Shown in pieces: positions 1-8,255 of a stretch of DNA of 11,484 nt (the stretch's first letter is position 1; every line of letters starts with the position of its first letter). The position numbers and the translations under genes were made by a program. The notes beneath the pieces are model-generated. The model saw only the letters and a program-made list of their open reading frames with translations, made no database searches and was not told the DNA's origin. The stretch comes from Goniomonas avonlea (Eukaryota > Cryptophyceae > Goniomonadida > Goniomonadaceae): NCBI GenBank assembly GCA_003573635.1, contig QUTJ01031407.1:1-11484 (forward strand). Reading direction: 5' to 3'.

Positions 1-640
1 GGCGAGAGAGAGAGAGATGGCGAGAGAGAGAGGGTGAGAGCGAGACCGGAGAGTAACGGACCTGGAGTACCGCTGTAATGTGGTGCGCCATGTTGCACTT
101 TACACGCACGTTGCCTTCGTCTAGAGAAAGCGCCTGCCGCGAAAGAGTCAGAACGCGTGCGAGTGGTGGGAGGTCAGAGCTACGGTGGCTGGTATATACA
201 TATGCCGATGCTGACTACCACGGTTGAGGTTTGTTGCTACCCAAATTACCTCTGGCTGCGTGTGCCAGTCCTCTCTCCCCCTCTCTTCCTGCTCTCTATT
301 GTTTCTGTTATGAACCTGTCAAACCACATCTTGACATGCCAATCATGTCAGTCTGACCTATCAATCCGGTTCATAACCTGTCGCGTTGTGCCGTTGCTGC
401 CTCTAGGGGGGGCGAAGGAAGAGCAGGGAGAGCAGGGAGAGGGAGCGAGAGCGAGAGAGCGTTACAACGCAGGGCAGAGGGAGGAGCAGACGAGGATGTT
501 GAAAGAATGCCCATTTGTTGAAAGAATGTCAATCATTCTGCCAAGGGGAGAAGGGAGAGCAAGGAGAGCAGGAGAGCAGGAGAGAGAGGGTTTAGGGGGG
601 GGGGGCGAGAGTTACAACGCAGCGTGGAGGGAGGGGCGTA
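1..640. other. GA-rich low-complexity region without a supported gene
   Basis: The segment opens with a GAGA microsatellite (1-56). Two long purine blocks at about 403-476 and 545-621 are diverged copies of one unit: each has AGCAGGAGAG-type runs and ends in GTTACAACGCAG. Between them GTTGAAAGAATG occurs twice (498-509 and 517-528). The middle (60-300) has no repeat structure that I can see. A plus-strand open frame at 157-654 runs through the purine repeats and looks like a composition artefact. The 3' end of the TPR gene on the minus strand may lie in here. Confidence 0.6.
307..377. repeat. Nested inverted repeat (cruciform-capable)
   Basis: The outer arms GTTATGAACC (307-316) and GGTTCATAAC (368-377) are exact reverse complements. 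Inside them TGACATG (332-338) and CATGTCA (344-350) form a second perfect inverted repeat around the loop CCAAT. The spacers between inner and outer arms are 15 and 17 nt, so the whole 71-bp element is nearly symmetric about position 341. It could be a degraded short inverted-repeat (MITE-like) element or a hairpin in an RNA. No target-site duplication was recognised. Confidence 0.7.
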
Positions 641-3249
641 ACGCGCCTTTTTGAACGAATGCCACGCATCCTTATAACGACCCGCTCCGCTGTAAGCACA
701 CGCCAGGTTGCTCCACACATACGCCTGAGAATTTCAATTGTCAGAACTCCACGGTCAGAACTCTAGCGCCCACGCATCCTGAAAATGACCCGTTCCACTG
801 TAAGAACACGCCAGGTTGCTGCTCCATGCATACGCCTGGGCAGTGGTCAAATTTCAAGTGGTCAGAACTCCGCGGTAACTCGAGGGCCCACGTCCTGTCA
901 ACGTCAACAACCAGCCGTAATCCGAAAGACCCGGCCGTAATCATGAATGGCTCAATGATTCAAACAGACTGGGGACTCAAATATTCAAAGGGCCCCACTC
1001 AGGGACTCAACGCTTCAAGGGGACTCCATGATTCAAAGAGGAACTCAAGAACTCCAGAGAGAGCCACACCTTGCTGCCATCAACCTCGGTCGCCTTCTCG
1101 AGCACATCAGAGGCGTATTTATAGCTGCACGCCTGAGTGAGTCTGACACTTAGGCTGGTTCTGCCGGGGAACAACGGCAAGAGAGGGGGAGGGGGAGAGG
1201 CAGGAGGGGGAGCGAGAGAAAAGGAGAGGGAGCGGGGAGGGCGAGAGAGAAAAAGAGAGGGAGCAGAGCAGGAGGTGATGAGGAGAGTGAGCGGGAGGGC
1301 GGGGGCAAGGAAAGAGCACGAGGAACGCACTATTTCTGCTTGAGGAGCAGGACGCCATAGTTGCTAAGCGCCTCGAGGTGACTATTATCGCGCAAGATTA
1401 CAGACTGGTACCCCCGGGTCGCCTCGGAAAACTGTGGAGGGTCTGTCACAGGGCGGAACCTGTCTGCCTCCCCGTTCTCCCCCCCTCCAAGAGCTCGTGT
1501 CGACCACTTTGACGTCGGCCGTCACCGTCACAGCTCTCAAGTCATGGGGTGATTTGTGTCTCCTCGAGAAGAAAGACCAAGACAGTGAGAGAGACAGCAA
1601 AGGCACCAGCGGGCTGGGGGAGAGCACAACTTTGACCTTGACAGCACACTGGTTGTTTCCTTCCTTCTGGCACGCTTACTCGGGTCCGGCAGTTCTCACG
1701 GACCTATCACACGCATCACACTCGTCACTGGGGATGTAAGCGAGCTGTGAGTGTGTGAGTGCGGGAGTGAGTGAGTGATGTGTTTGTGTGTTGCTGTCGT
1801 GTGCGATCTACGCGTGGATGTGTGTGCGTGGGTCGTGTGCTGTCTCCACGTGTATGTGCGCTAGTGAGACTTTGTGCAGCGCGGCGAAGGTCCTCAGGAC
1901 ATCCACAGATTTGGCTATGGATACTGCAGACAGAGGACGCCGTCGTCCTGCTCGGAGGCACGGTATCGGCTACAGGTATCCTGACCGCGGGGAAAAGGCA
2001 GCCACGGATCGGCTGGCCTAATATCTCACTCTCCCTTGCCAGTGCAAATCTTTGGGCATGCGATGTCACCACAAGAGAGCGAGAAAGGAGGAAGAGCCGA
2101 GAGCCGACAGCAGAACCAAATTGACTCTTGGACTGAGAAGCAAGGCGACTAGTTTCTTCTACCCTCCCTCCAGAGAGAGAAGCTGTGGTGTCGTGTGCTT
2201 ACCCTGTCAAGGAACAGATAGCAGTTCCCAAAGTTGTTGACGGCGTCATCGTATCGCTGAAAGTGACTCGTGATTGCTCTGAGAATGCGACGCCCACCAT
2301 CATACTGCAAGATTTTTCAGCCAAACGCTGGCTGCAGACGCAACGCGCACCTTTCCGAGCTGCATGTGGAGCAGAGCAAGATTATTCCATACATCTGGCT
2401 GCTTGTTGTCAAGCTGGGACACGTGTCAAAATCGATTCCTGGCTGGTAGACAGCGCACTTTGGTGGCTTGCACAAAATCTCTCTGAATTAGATGGGGTGT
2501 CTCGGCGTGCATCAGCTTCTTGTCGGCGAGCTCCTGAGCCGAACACTGCCGAAGTTTTGAGCTTAGTAGCGACAAAAGCAAACACGTACTTGTGCAATAT
2601 GATTAAGCAGGCGTGCCTCCATTGGTCCCATGTCCGCATCTTCATACGCACTGCTCGGCGAGCGGACCAGATCCAAGGCCTTCTGCAAAGACTCTTTGGC
2701 CTGTCCAAGGAAAGAAAATAAATAAATCTCCACATGTGAGTGCAAAGGATTCACACTGAAAATAAATGCATCCCGCCACGCGAGCCAAAAGATGCACCGG
2801 GCAAACAACGCACCTTCTCCCACTGCTTATTTCGAAAGTAACAGAGCCCGAGATGGAGCCAGCATTGAACATTCGTGGGGATCTTCTTCGCAACGCTCAC
2901 CAACGCCTGCCAAACGTCAGCCCTACCAAGACTAGCACACTGACATGCCTGTCGTAGCCACTTGTCCTTGTCGACAATCCCGTCCGCTCCCGCATCATAG
3001 CTGCTGAGATTAAGAGCCCGCGAGCCAACCAAACAAATCAAACCTTGGAACATGAGACCAGTGCTGTCTGCTCGGCGATGTCCAAATCATGGGGGCAGCA
3101 GGTTCCTGTGGAACGTCTCTGTGAGATCCTGACAAACGAGTCTGTTGACGGCACTCGCCGGTGTTGCAGGACCACCGCCACCTGCGCGGCCGATTAGAGC
3201 ACAACTCACGCCGACAAGGAGGAATCTCACCTTCCAAAGTGAATGACAT
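640..3249 (-). CDS. Tetratricopeptide-repeat (TPR) protein, multi-exon, ends unresolved
   Basis: Conceptual splicing on the minus strand gives a chain of in-phase exons: 3249-3231, 3181 to about 3134, 3067-2814, 2700-2590, 2518-2459, 2401-2351, 2256-2203, 1132-1070 and 724 to about 640. All except the first few and the last close with GT-AG and matching phase. TPR signatures include WLHLGLCYFRNKQWEK joined to AKESLQKALDLV across the 2813-2701 intron, VWNNLALLHMQLGK followed by RYDDAVNNF, and YKYASDVLEKATEVDGSK joined to AYVWSNLACAYSGAGRYKDA. At the last junction the 34-residue TPR spacing (W4, L7, A8, Y11, G15, Y17, A20, F24, A27) is exact. TPR proteins are protein-binding scaffolds; I cannot identify the subfamily or partner. 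The 5' end is uncertain: the first in-frame ATG is at 3249 and earlier exons are possible. The 3' end beyond about 640 is not resolved, and an exon may be missing between 2203 and 1132. The gene is head-to-head with the gene at 3568. Confidence 0.68.
724..866 (-). repeat. Tandem duplication (111-bp period) of a TPR-encoding exon
   Basis: Two similar segments begin after an AG acceptor at 724 and at 835, 111 bp apart. The copy starting at 724 reads AYVWSNLACAYSGAGRYKDA and continues in an open frame. The copy starting at 835 reads AYAWSSNLACSYSGTGHFQD, with one extra serine codon, and meets a stop at about 757-755. The duplication includes upstream sequence with GTTCTGAC and TTGAAATT before the acceptor. 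The 835 copy is either a decayed duplicate or an alternative exon that would need a donor before its stop. The unit is 37 codons, close to one 34-residue TPR. Confidence 0.75.
945..1055. repeat. Degenerate short tandem repeats (GGACTCAA/ATTCAAAG type)
   Basis: The words GGGACTCAA or GGACTCC followed by ATTCAAAG or CTTCAAGG recur at about 950, 972, 1002 and 1020, spaced 18-30 bp, with GAACTCAAG at about 1041. They lie in the predicted intron between the TPR exons at 1132-1070 and 835/724, and they help to expand it. Confidence 0.55.
1133..2202 (-). other. Predicted long intron or unresolved part of the TPR gene
   Basis: This stretch follows a good donor after the exon ending at 2203 (GTAAGC) and precedes the acceptor at 1133. 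It contains a GA-rich tract (about 1175-1300), a TG/GAGTGAG-rich tract (about 1740-1860) and unique sequence between. Several overlapping open frames are present on both strands, but none shows recognisable protein features. A short missing TPR exon is possible, because the repeat spacing suggests roughly 20 residues may be absent. At about 1.07 kb it is more than ten times longer than most introns in this window. Confidence 0.45.
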
Positions 3250-3567
3250 TCCCTGGTCACTTGTCTCTAACAGGGACTTGAGCGCACACAATTAGCACAA
3301 AGAGCTTGGAATTCAAGAGAAAAGTGCCGCCAAGCTTGACCTCGCACAGGTGTTCGGATTTTTGCTTGTAGGGCGCGGTGAGTCGCGTTTAGGGCACGGC
3401 CCGTACATCTCCAAAGGATTCGAAAGGAAGGCAGGCACTTTGTGAATCGGCGCGTTACTAGTATTAATCAATACTTTGAAATACTTTATAATTAACAATA
3501 AACAAACAACAAACAAACACCACTACAAAACACGAACGTCCAGGCGCACTGCCGGAGCCGGGCCACG
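3250..3567. promoter_or_regulatory. Shared upstream region of a divergent gene pair
   Basis: The TPR gene (minus, first supported ATG at 3249) and the helical-protein gene (plus, ATG at 3568) diverge from this interval of about 320 bp. The part next to the plus-strand gene is AT-rich (about 3460-3530, with CAAACAAACAAC-type runs), and GC-rich sequence surrounds its start codon. No TATA box at a convincing position was found. A bidirectional promoter is inferred from the arrangement. Alternatively, part of the interval is an upstream exon of the TPR gene. Confidence 0.5.
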
Positions 3568-4684
3568 ATGGACGCAATACTGGCCGCTGCGGCCTCAGGT
3601 GACGGACAAAGAGTCCGTGAGGCAGTAGATGGTCATCTTGCTAACCGTGGACAGTGCATACCCAGCCTTGTTACTCTCACAAGCTATCTGGACGGAGCTG
3701 TGGGACCCGAGGTGTCGCGGTTTTTTGAGTCGTCGATTGCTGTTGCAGAAGAGCAGGAGGCAACGGTGCTGTTCAATGTGCTGTGTTCGGTAATTTTCAT
3801 TCCTGAGGAGTTTCAACTCGAATACGATCACGCCAATGGATGTATGACTCTCCACGTGCTCCACGTTTCTGACTCGCCGAGCAGCGCTGAAGGCCCTGGA
3901 GCTACTGAACCTGCTGGCCCGAACTCACACTCAGGTTTTTATTACCTGTATAACCGAGCAGCTTAGAGAGCAGGCGAGAGATAATATTTACCTGCGGTCT
4001 GCCAATCTGATTTTCTTGAGCAGCTGGAGGACAAGTTCCATGCCGTGGGCATCCTTCAGCTGTGCTTCGCAGCAGCTTGCGTTGTGCCGTCTCTAGGGAG
4101 CGATTCTTCGAGGAACGCCTTCTTTGTTCACACTTTTAAGGATCTGCTGGGTTTGATGGAGATCCAGCGTGGAAAAACCAACAAGGCCGCGGTCGCCGTT
4201 GGGATGCTCCACTTATGCAGGTCGGTATTCGCCTGTTTGGGGTTCCCTTGAGGAAGTGACACCAACGAAGCACAGCTACGGCCTGGACTTTTTTCGGCGC
4301 CACTACAGGTTCCTAAAAACTATCGTGTACAAGATTGTTGAGGTGCCGCCCCTGCTCCGTTGCGTTTGTAATTGAGCTCCCGCGCAGCTGACGCACGAAC
4401 AATCGCCAACCATCAAGAAGATGGCAGCCGTAACGTTGGCCGAGATTTGCCAGGGCTGCCATGAGCAACTCATGAATGGCGACCAAGGTGGACCCATCGC
4501 CGGGGATCTGATCTTGGGATTTGAGGACAACTTCGGTGAACTGGAGCAAGAGGAGCGCACCGTGATCGCGACAGCGTTGAACGGCGTTTTAGATGCTGCA
4601 GATCCTGGCATGGTCGAGTTACGACGGCCTCTTGAAAAGTATCTTGTCGACGCTATGACCAAGAGTGCACACAAACAGAGCTAA
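3568..4684 (+). CDS. Predicted helical protein of unknown family, five exons, 294 aa
   Basis: Exons 3568-3841, 3885-3934, 4024-4220, 4276-4342 and 4388-4684 join in frame (885 nt, stop included). The introns are 43, 89, 55 and 45 nt, all GT-AG. The start was chosen because the ATG at 3568 follows GCCACG and opens a protein-like frame (MDAILAAAASGDGQRVREAV). The protein is rich in amphipathic helix: LKALELLNLLARTHTQ (about 93-108), AFFVHTFKDLLGLMEIQRGK (about 138-157), YGLDFFRRHYRFLKTIVYKI (about 175-194) and IKKMAAVTLAEICQGCHEQL (about 204-223), ending in an acidic C-terminal third. The layout suggests an alpha-solenoid (HEAT/ARM-like), but I see no diagnostic motif, signal peptide or membrane segment. 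Function is unknown. The second intron is the weakest junction, because the retained frame there also looks protein-like. Confidence 0.72.
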
Positions 4685-5315
4685 GAACTGCGGATTTCCC
4701 ACCAATATCCACCGAGATCCAACAAGATTAGAGGAATCTACTCATTATCATCATTTCCGGCGAAGGCCGCAAAAGCATTCAACGGTTGATGGATCGCAAT
4801 TTTGCTGCTGACATGGCGATTCGGGGTATTTTCAACCGGCTTTTGGCGGCGGTTTTGGGTGATTTTTTGCGGACTTTTGGTGTGTGTGTGTGTTTATTAG
4901 AATGGCACGACCAGGATTCGTCACCCAGACAGGAGAGCGATTGTGTGTGAACATTCGCTTTCACATTTTCGGCGGTTTTTTCTGCGTGTGGCTGCCCTTT
5001 TCGGCTGTCGCGCGTTTCCAGCCTGAATACACTGTCTCTGAAGGCGTGAATGTCTGATCTCTCTCTCTTTGATCGCTCTCTCTCTCTCTCCCTCTCTCTC
5101 TCTGCTCCCCCTCTATGTCTTTCACTCTCCCCCACCCCGCTTCCACTGGTCTCTCTCTCTCTCTGCGTCCGCGTGTGAGAACTTTGCAATTCACTTCCGA
5201 CTATTTGCTCTTTCCGCCTTCTCGCTGTGCGTGCTACGGAGGATGTATCGCGACGGTGTATTCGACGTTCGAACGTATACAAAAATAGGCCGAAACCTGA
5301 GTCTCAAATATGGTA
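4685..5315. other. Convergent intergenic spacer with CT microsatellite
   Basis: This is the space between the 3' ends of the plus-strand gene at 3568-4684 and the minus-strand carrier gene. It holds T/G-rich sequence with repeated GGCGG and TTTTTTGCGG words (about 4840-4990), a short TG run at about 4880 and an interrupted CTCTCTCT tract at about 5057-5166. Open frames here on both strands come from the simple repeat. No RNA gene was recognised. Confidence 0.6.
5057..5166. repeat. Interrupted (CT)n microsatellite
   Basis: CTCTCTCT runs are broken by TTTGATCG, TGCTCC and CCCCACC words. The strand is almost entirely pyrimidine over roughly 110 bp. Confidence 0.85.
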
Positions 5316-6732
5316 CTATTTCTTCTCGGCGTCCTGCTTCTCTGAATACTGCTGGATAGCCTTCCAAGCGACGGTGAAGACCATCGAGTTAATTCCGTGA
5401 GACACAATACGCGTCTGCAGGCCGCGGAACAAGAGACCATTCCACCTGCGAAGCAATGTCGGCCATAAATTTGGAAATGTGTCAGGAAGGCGACCAACAT
5501 ATACATGCAAAACAACGGGGCAAACGCAAAGAGAGTAGCAAGAGCGCACCCAAAAATGCCGTGCTCTGTCCGGATGTTGTTGAAGGCCTTGAGGTAGCTG
5601 ATTGGCTCAACAGAAGTCTGACGGTACGTCTTGAGGACGCGAATACCGTTGGACATGGTGTCGGAGATGACAGAAGCTGCCAGACCGATGGAGGCGTTGC
5701 GACAAGTACGCTGAAGGACAGTGCCCTGTGATCAGGGTTAATTTCATGGAGCGGTGATCAAAACATCACGGCGCACGTCATTCCAGCCGAGGTAGCTGCG
5801 GGCGAGAGTCAAAACCGTTTCAGTACAGCGAAGCGTAATGACTCACTGGTTCAAATAGTTGTAGGTTACAAACCACGGCCAGTGTCCCACAGCAGTGGCA
5901 GAGGCGGCAGCGAGGGCACCGTGGTAGAGGGACGACCAGCCGTACAAGTTGACGAGGCCGCGGTTGGGATAGGTTTTAACCTTGTGGAGCAGGGTCTTCA
6001 GACCATCCCCACCATGCACCTACACACAGAGAGGTATCAGTCGATGAGGAGGCGTGGCAGGACGAGGCTACCTGCTTGTTGGTCTTCCAAGCATCGACTG
6101 GCATCAGGAACACACGGATACCCCCAGCGGACACGGAGGCAAACGCTGTTTGAAGAGCAATGGGCATCTTTTGTGTCGTTTCGTTGGAGGCCAGCAACGC
6201 AAGGGCTCCGGCGTTCGCAAAGGTGTCTCCGAAGCGCGAGATGGGTGACTGTCCCGATCGGGTAAGAGCCGGTCGCAGATGCCACAAATTCGACCTGAAT
6301 CAAAGCAGGAATAAGACCGCGATAAAAGCGTGGGACGCCGCCTTCCTTGTACAAAAGCTTGATGGTGGCGATCATGTCTCCTCCCTTGGCCATTTGGACG
6401 TTCATCGTCTGAGCGCTTCACGTCATGACCCACACAAGAACATGGAAACATACCGTGCGGAGCCACATCAACGCAAGGACGTTAACACCTGCAACGAAAG
6501 TTAGAGAGTAGTGCCATCACGTAGCCCTCACGTACCCTGGGCGGCGGCGCCGGTTATCCCACCGCGCATTGCCGTAGCCGAGGCCTTGGCAAACACCGAT
6601 GTGGCCGGTTTGTCTTCAGATACCTGCTCAAGGCGTCAGATGGCACTAACGAAAGACGCAAATCACCGTCATCGCCGTGAATTGTGAGGTCAGGGAGAGC
6701 CCAAACAGCCCGTTGGCCTGGTTCTTGTTCAT
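5316..6732 (-). CDS. Mitochondrial carrier (SLC25) family protein, nine exons, 325 aa
   Basis: Minus-strand exons 6732-6667, 6623-6536, 6488-6454, 6408-6295, 6248-6072, 6019-5847, 5795-5777, 5725-5550 and 5445-5316 join without a frame break into 978 nt. At 325 residues it has the family length, and three homologous segments are visible. Segment 1 carries LMWLRTTMN (about 58-66) in place of the usual PxDxxK signature, then GGVPRFYRGLIPALIQ (about 86-101). Segment 2 has SPISRFGDT and the canonical PVDAWK (151-156). Segment 3 has SVISDTMSNGIRVLKTYRQT and GLLFRGLQTRI. These features match a carrier subfamily seen in plants and protists whose first signature is degenerate. The role is solute exchange across the mitochondrial inner membrane; the substrate cannot be told. 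The introns are 42-104 nt. The junction between exons 7 and 8 (a 51-nt intron) is the least certain. The gene diverges from the C9orf78/Tls1 homologue. Confidence 0.93.
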
Positions 6733-6886
6733 TTTTCGCGGCGGAAATTCGTCCCGCAATTTCGCAAAATGAAATTCACAAAAGGGTCCGCGGCGTCCGC
6801 AAAAAGCCGCTTTTCGACTAACGTCTTTCTTCGTCTAGCGGTAGTGGTTAGTAGTCGTTAACCGATATCGTTTTGTGTGTGCACAT
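6733..6886. promoter_or_regulatory. Short divergent promoter region with inverted repeat
   Basis: This interval of about 154 bp separates the start codons of the carrier (minus) and the Tls1-like gene (plus). It contains an imperfect inverted repeat, GCGGAAATT (6741-6749) and AATTTCGC (6758-6765), next to TTTTTCGCGGCGG, and further CCGCGGCG/CCGC words at about 6788-6812. The sequence resembles E2F-type elements (TTTSSCGC), but this is only a resemblance. A shared bidirectional promoter is inferred from geometry. Confidence 0.5.
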
Positions 6887-7861
6887 ATGAACGGCGTCGT
6901 GATTGGGACTTGCAGTCCAATGCCGGCTAAGCGCAGACCAACGCTGAGAAAGCGGACCGTTGACAATCCTTCGGATGACGAAGGCGAGGATAGGTGTGCC
7001 AGGATCAACTATGAACGAGGACTGACCTCTGGGCCAGCAAACTAAACATTGAGGAGGTAAAGCAGGCTCAAAAGGAACGAGCCCGTGCCAAGGGGATCGA
7101 TTCGTCAGCGCTGCACACTTCCGCGGAAGGATTGGCCATGGCTGGTTTCATTGAGGCCGAAGAAAACGATGACAAGGTCAAGGGTCTCAGCACATTGTTC
7201 ACTTCTGAGAAAGAGGTGGCGGGAAACCCCTTGATGTGCGTTCGGAGTTTCTTGGTTTTGCCTACTGACTGGCGCCGAAGGTATTCGTACATTGAACAGA
7301 AATTAGCGGAGCGCAACAAGAGCGCAGAGGAGCACGAAGAAAATCTTTTGACGGAGGAGCAGCTCCTCTACAAAATTCCGGACCACCTCAAGGTCTGCCT
7401 CGGTGTTTTCGGACGTCGACTGAGACTCATTTTCAGGTGGCCAAACCTGCCCAAGCAGTCTTGGAGGTAGAATCCTCCGAACGCTGGCTCACTAGCATTG
7501 TTGAGGTGGAGCAGCCCATCGAGTGTGTTCCGTTTGCTGCAGGGATGTCGAATTCACGTTTCACGCAGAGCAAAATTGAAAAATATTGAGGAGACGGAAA
7601 GGGCAAAGCGAGAATTACTTCGAGGGCGTGCTGCTGATTGTGCGCAGACAGACACCAAGAGTAGTGACGCCCAGTTCAATCAACACAGATACTCAAAGCC
7701 GCCTGTGCGTCTTGTCTCTCACTGTCTCTCACTGGTTTCTGATTTTCTCCGTCCCGATTCAGGAGCCAGGGGCAGCAAAGGGTGGCTACGGAACTGTAGG
7801 TTCCAACACCGCTACTGATGACGCCTGTATGGAACGGTTCCGAAAGCGATTTAGGCGCTGA
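6887..7861 (+). CDS. C9orf78/Tls1 family spliceosome-associated protein, six exons, 245 aa
   Basis: Exons 6887-6993, 7038-7235, 7281-7392, 7437-7522, 7569-7704 and 7763-7861 join in frame (738 nt). The introns are 44, 45, 44, 46 and 58 nt. The product follows the order of human C9orf78 and fission-yeast Tls1. A basic N-terminus (PAKRRPTLRKR) precedes an acidic patch (DDEGED). YSYIEQKLAERNKSAEEHEE (103-122) matches the conserved 'YIE..L..RK...EHEE' block and is followed by LLYKIPDHLK. EVEQPIEAKLKNIEETERAK (162-181) matches 'EVDLGIDAKIKNI..TE.AK'. A short SSDAQFNQHRYSKPP stretch follows, and the end is ATDDACMERFRKRFRR. Family members bind the Brr2/SNRNP200 helicase and influence splice-site choice, so a nuclear splicing role is expected. 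An in-frame ATG at 6920 is an alternative start giving 234 aa. It is shorter than the human protein (289 aa). Confidence 0.92.
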
Positions 7862-8255
7862 TACGATGTGCTGATCCGGCTCGGCGCCGTAATCTACCAT
7901 CCGCCATTATCTCCCCAAGTCAGCGACTCAGAGTGTGGTGCTGTTTGTAGATTCCTGCAGATCCTAAAATCATATGGAAACGGTTTCACTTGGGCTGTTG
8001 GAATAGATGGAGCAGCAGCAGGGATTCTGGCGAAAGCATTCTCCAGCGAATGCGGGAGTGTGCGGGGGTGTCACACACAGAGCAAGGCCTTGCAAGCCTG
8101 TCACAGATTCCAAAAAGGATGGAGCATGCGATTGTCTGCGTCTTGAGACCGAGGGCGCCCGCCCATTGACTGCTTCTGATCTCCTGCACTTACAGTTAAC
8201 TGTGTGATAATCAAAAAAGTTTTCCTGACCCGTCGTTGGGCTCTCCACGTACTGG
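7862..8255. other. Spacer downstream of the Tls1-like gene, no supported gene
   Basis: The sequence here is of ordinary complexity, with short overlapping open frames on both strands that show no recognisable motif or splice-consistent continuation. It presumably includes the 3' untranslated region of the upstream gene. Confidence 0.5.

Noticed and set aside
157-654. 165-codon plus-strand open frame
   Set aside because: It runs through GA-rich repeats and has no family features. Its length follows from the lack of stop codons in purine-rich repeats.
2185-2721. 178-codon plus-strand open frame
   Set aside because: It lies antisense to five in-phase TPR exons on the minus strand, has no recognisable domain, and is explained as a shadow of that gene.
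4221-4275. Frameshift between LHLC and LEEVTPTKHSYG in the helical-protein gene
   Set aside because: A 55-nt GT-AG intron ending at 4275 restores the frame at normal local intron length, so no frameshift is needed.
4779-5282. 167-codon minus-strand open frame
   Set aside because: The Arg/Glu/Ser-rich product derives from the CT microsatellite.
6831-6862. tRNA D-arm-like sequence (GTCTAGCGGTAGTGGTTAG)
   Set aside because: No acceptor stem, anticodon arm or T-arm (GGTTCGAATC-like box) follows at the right distance.
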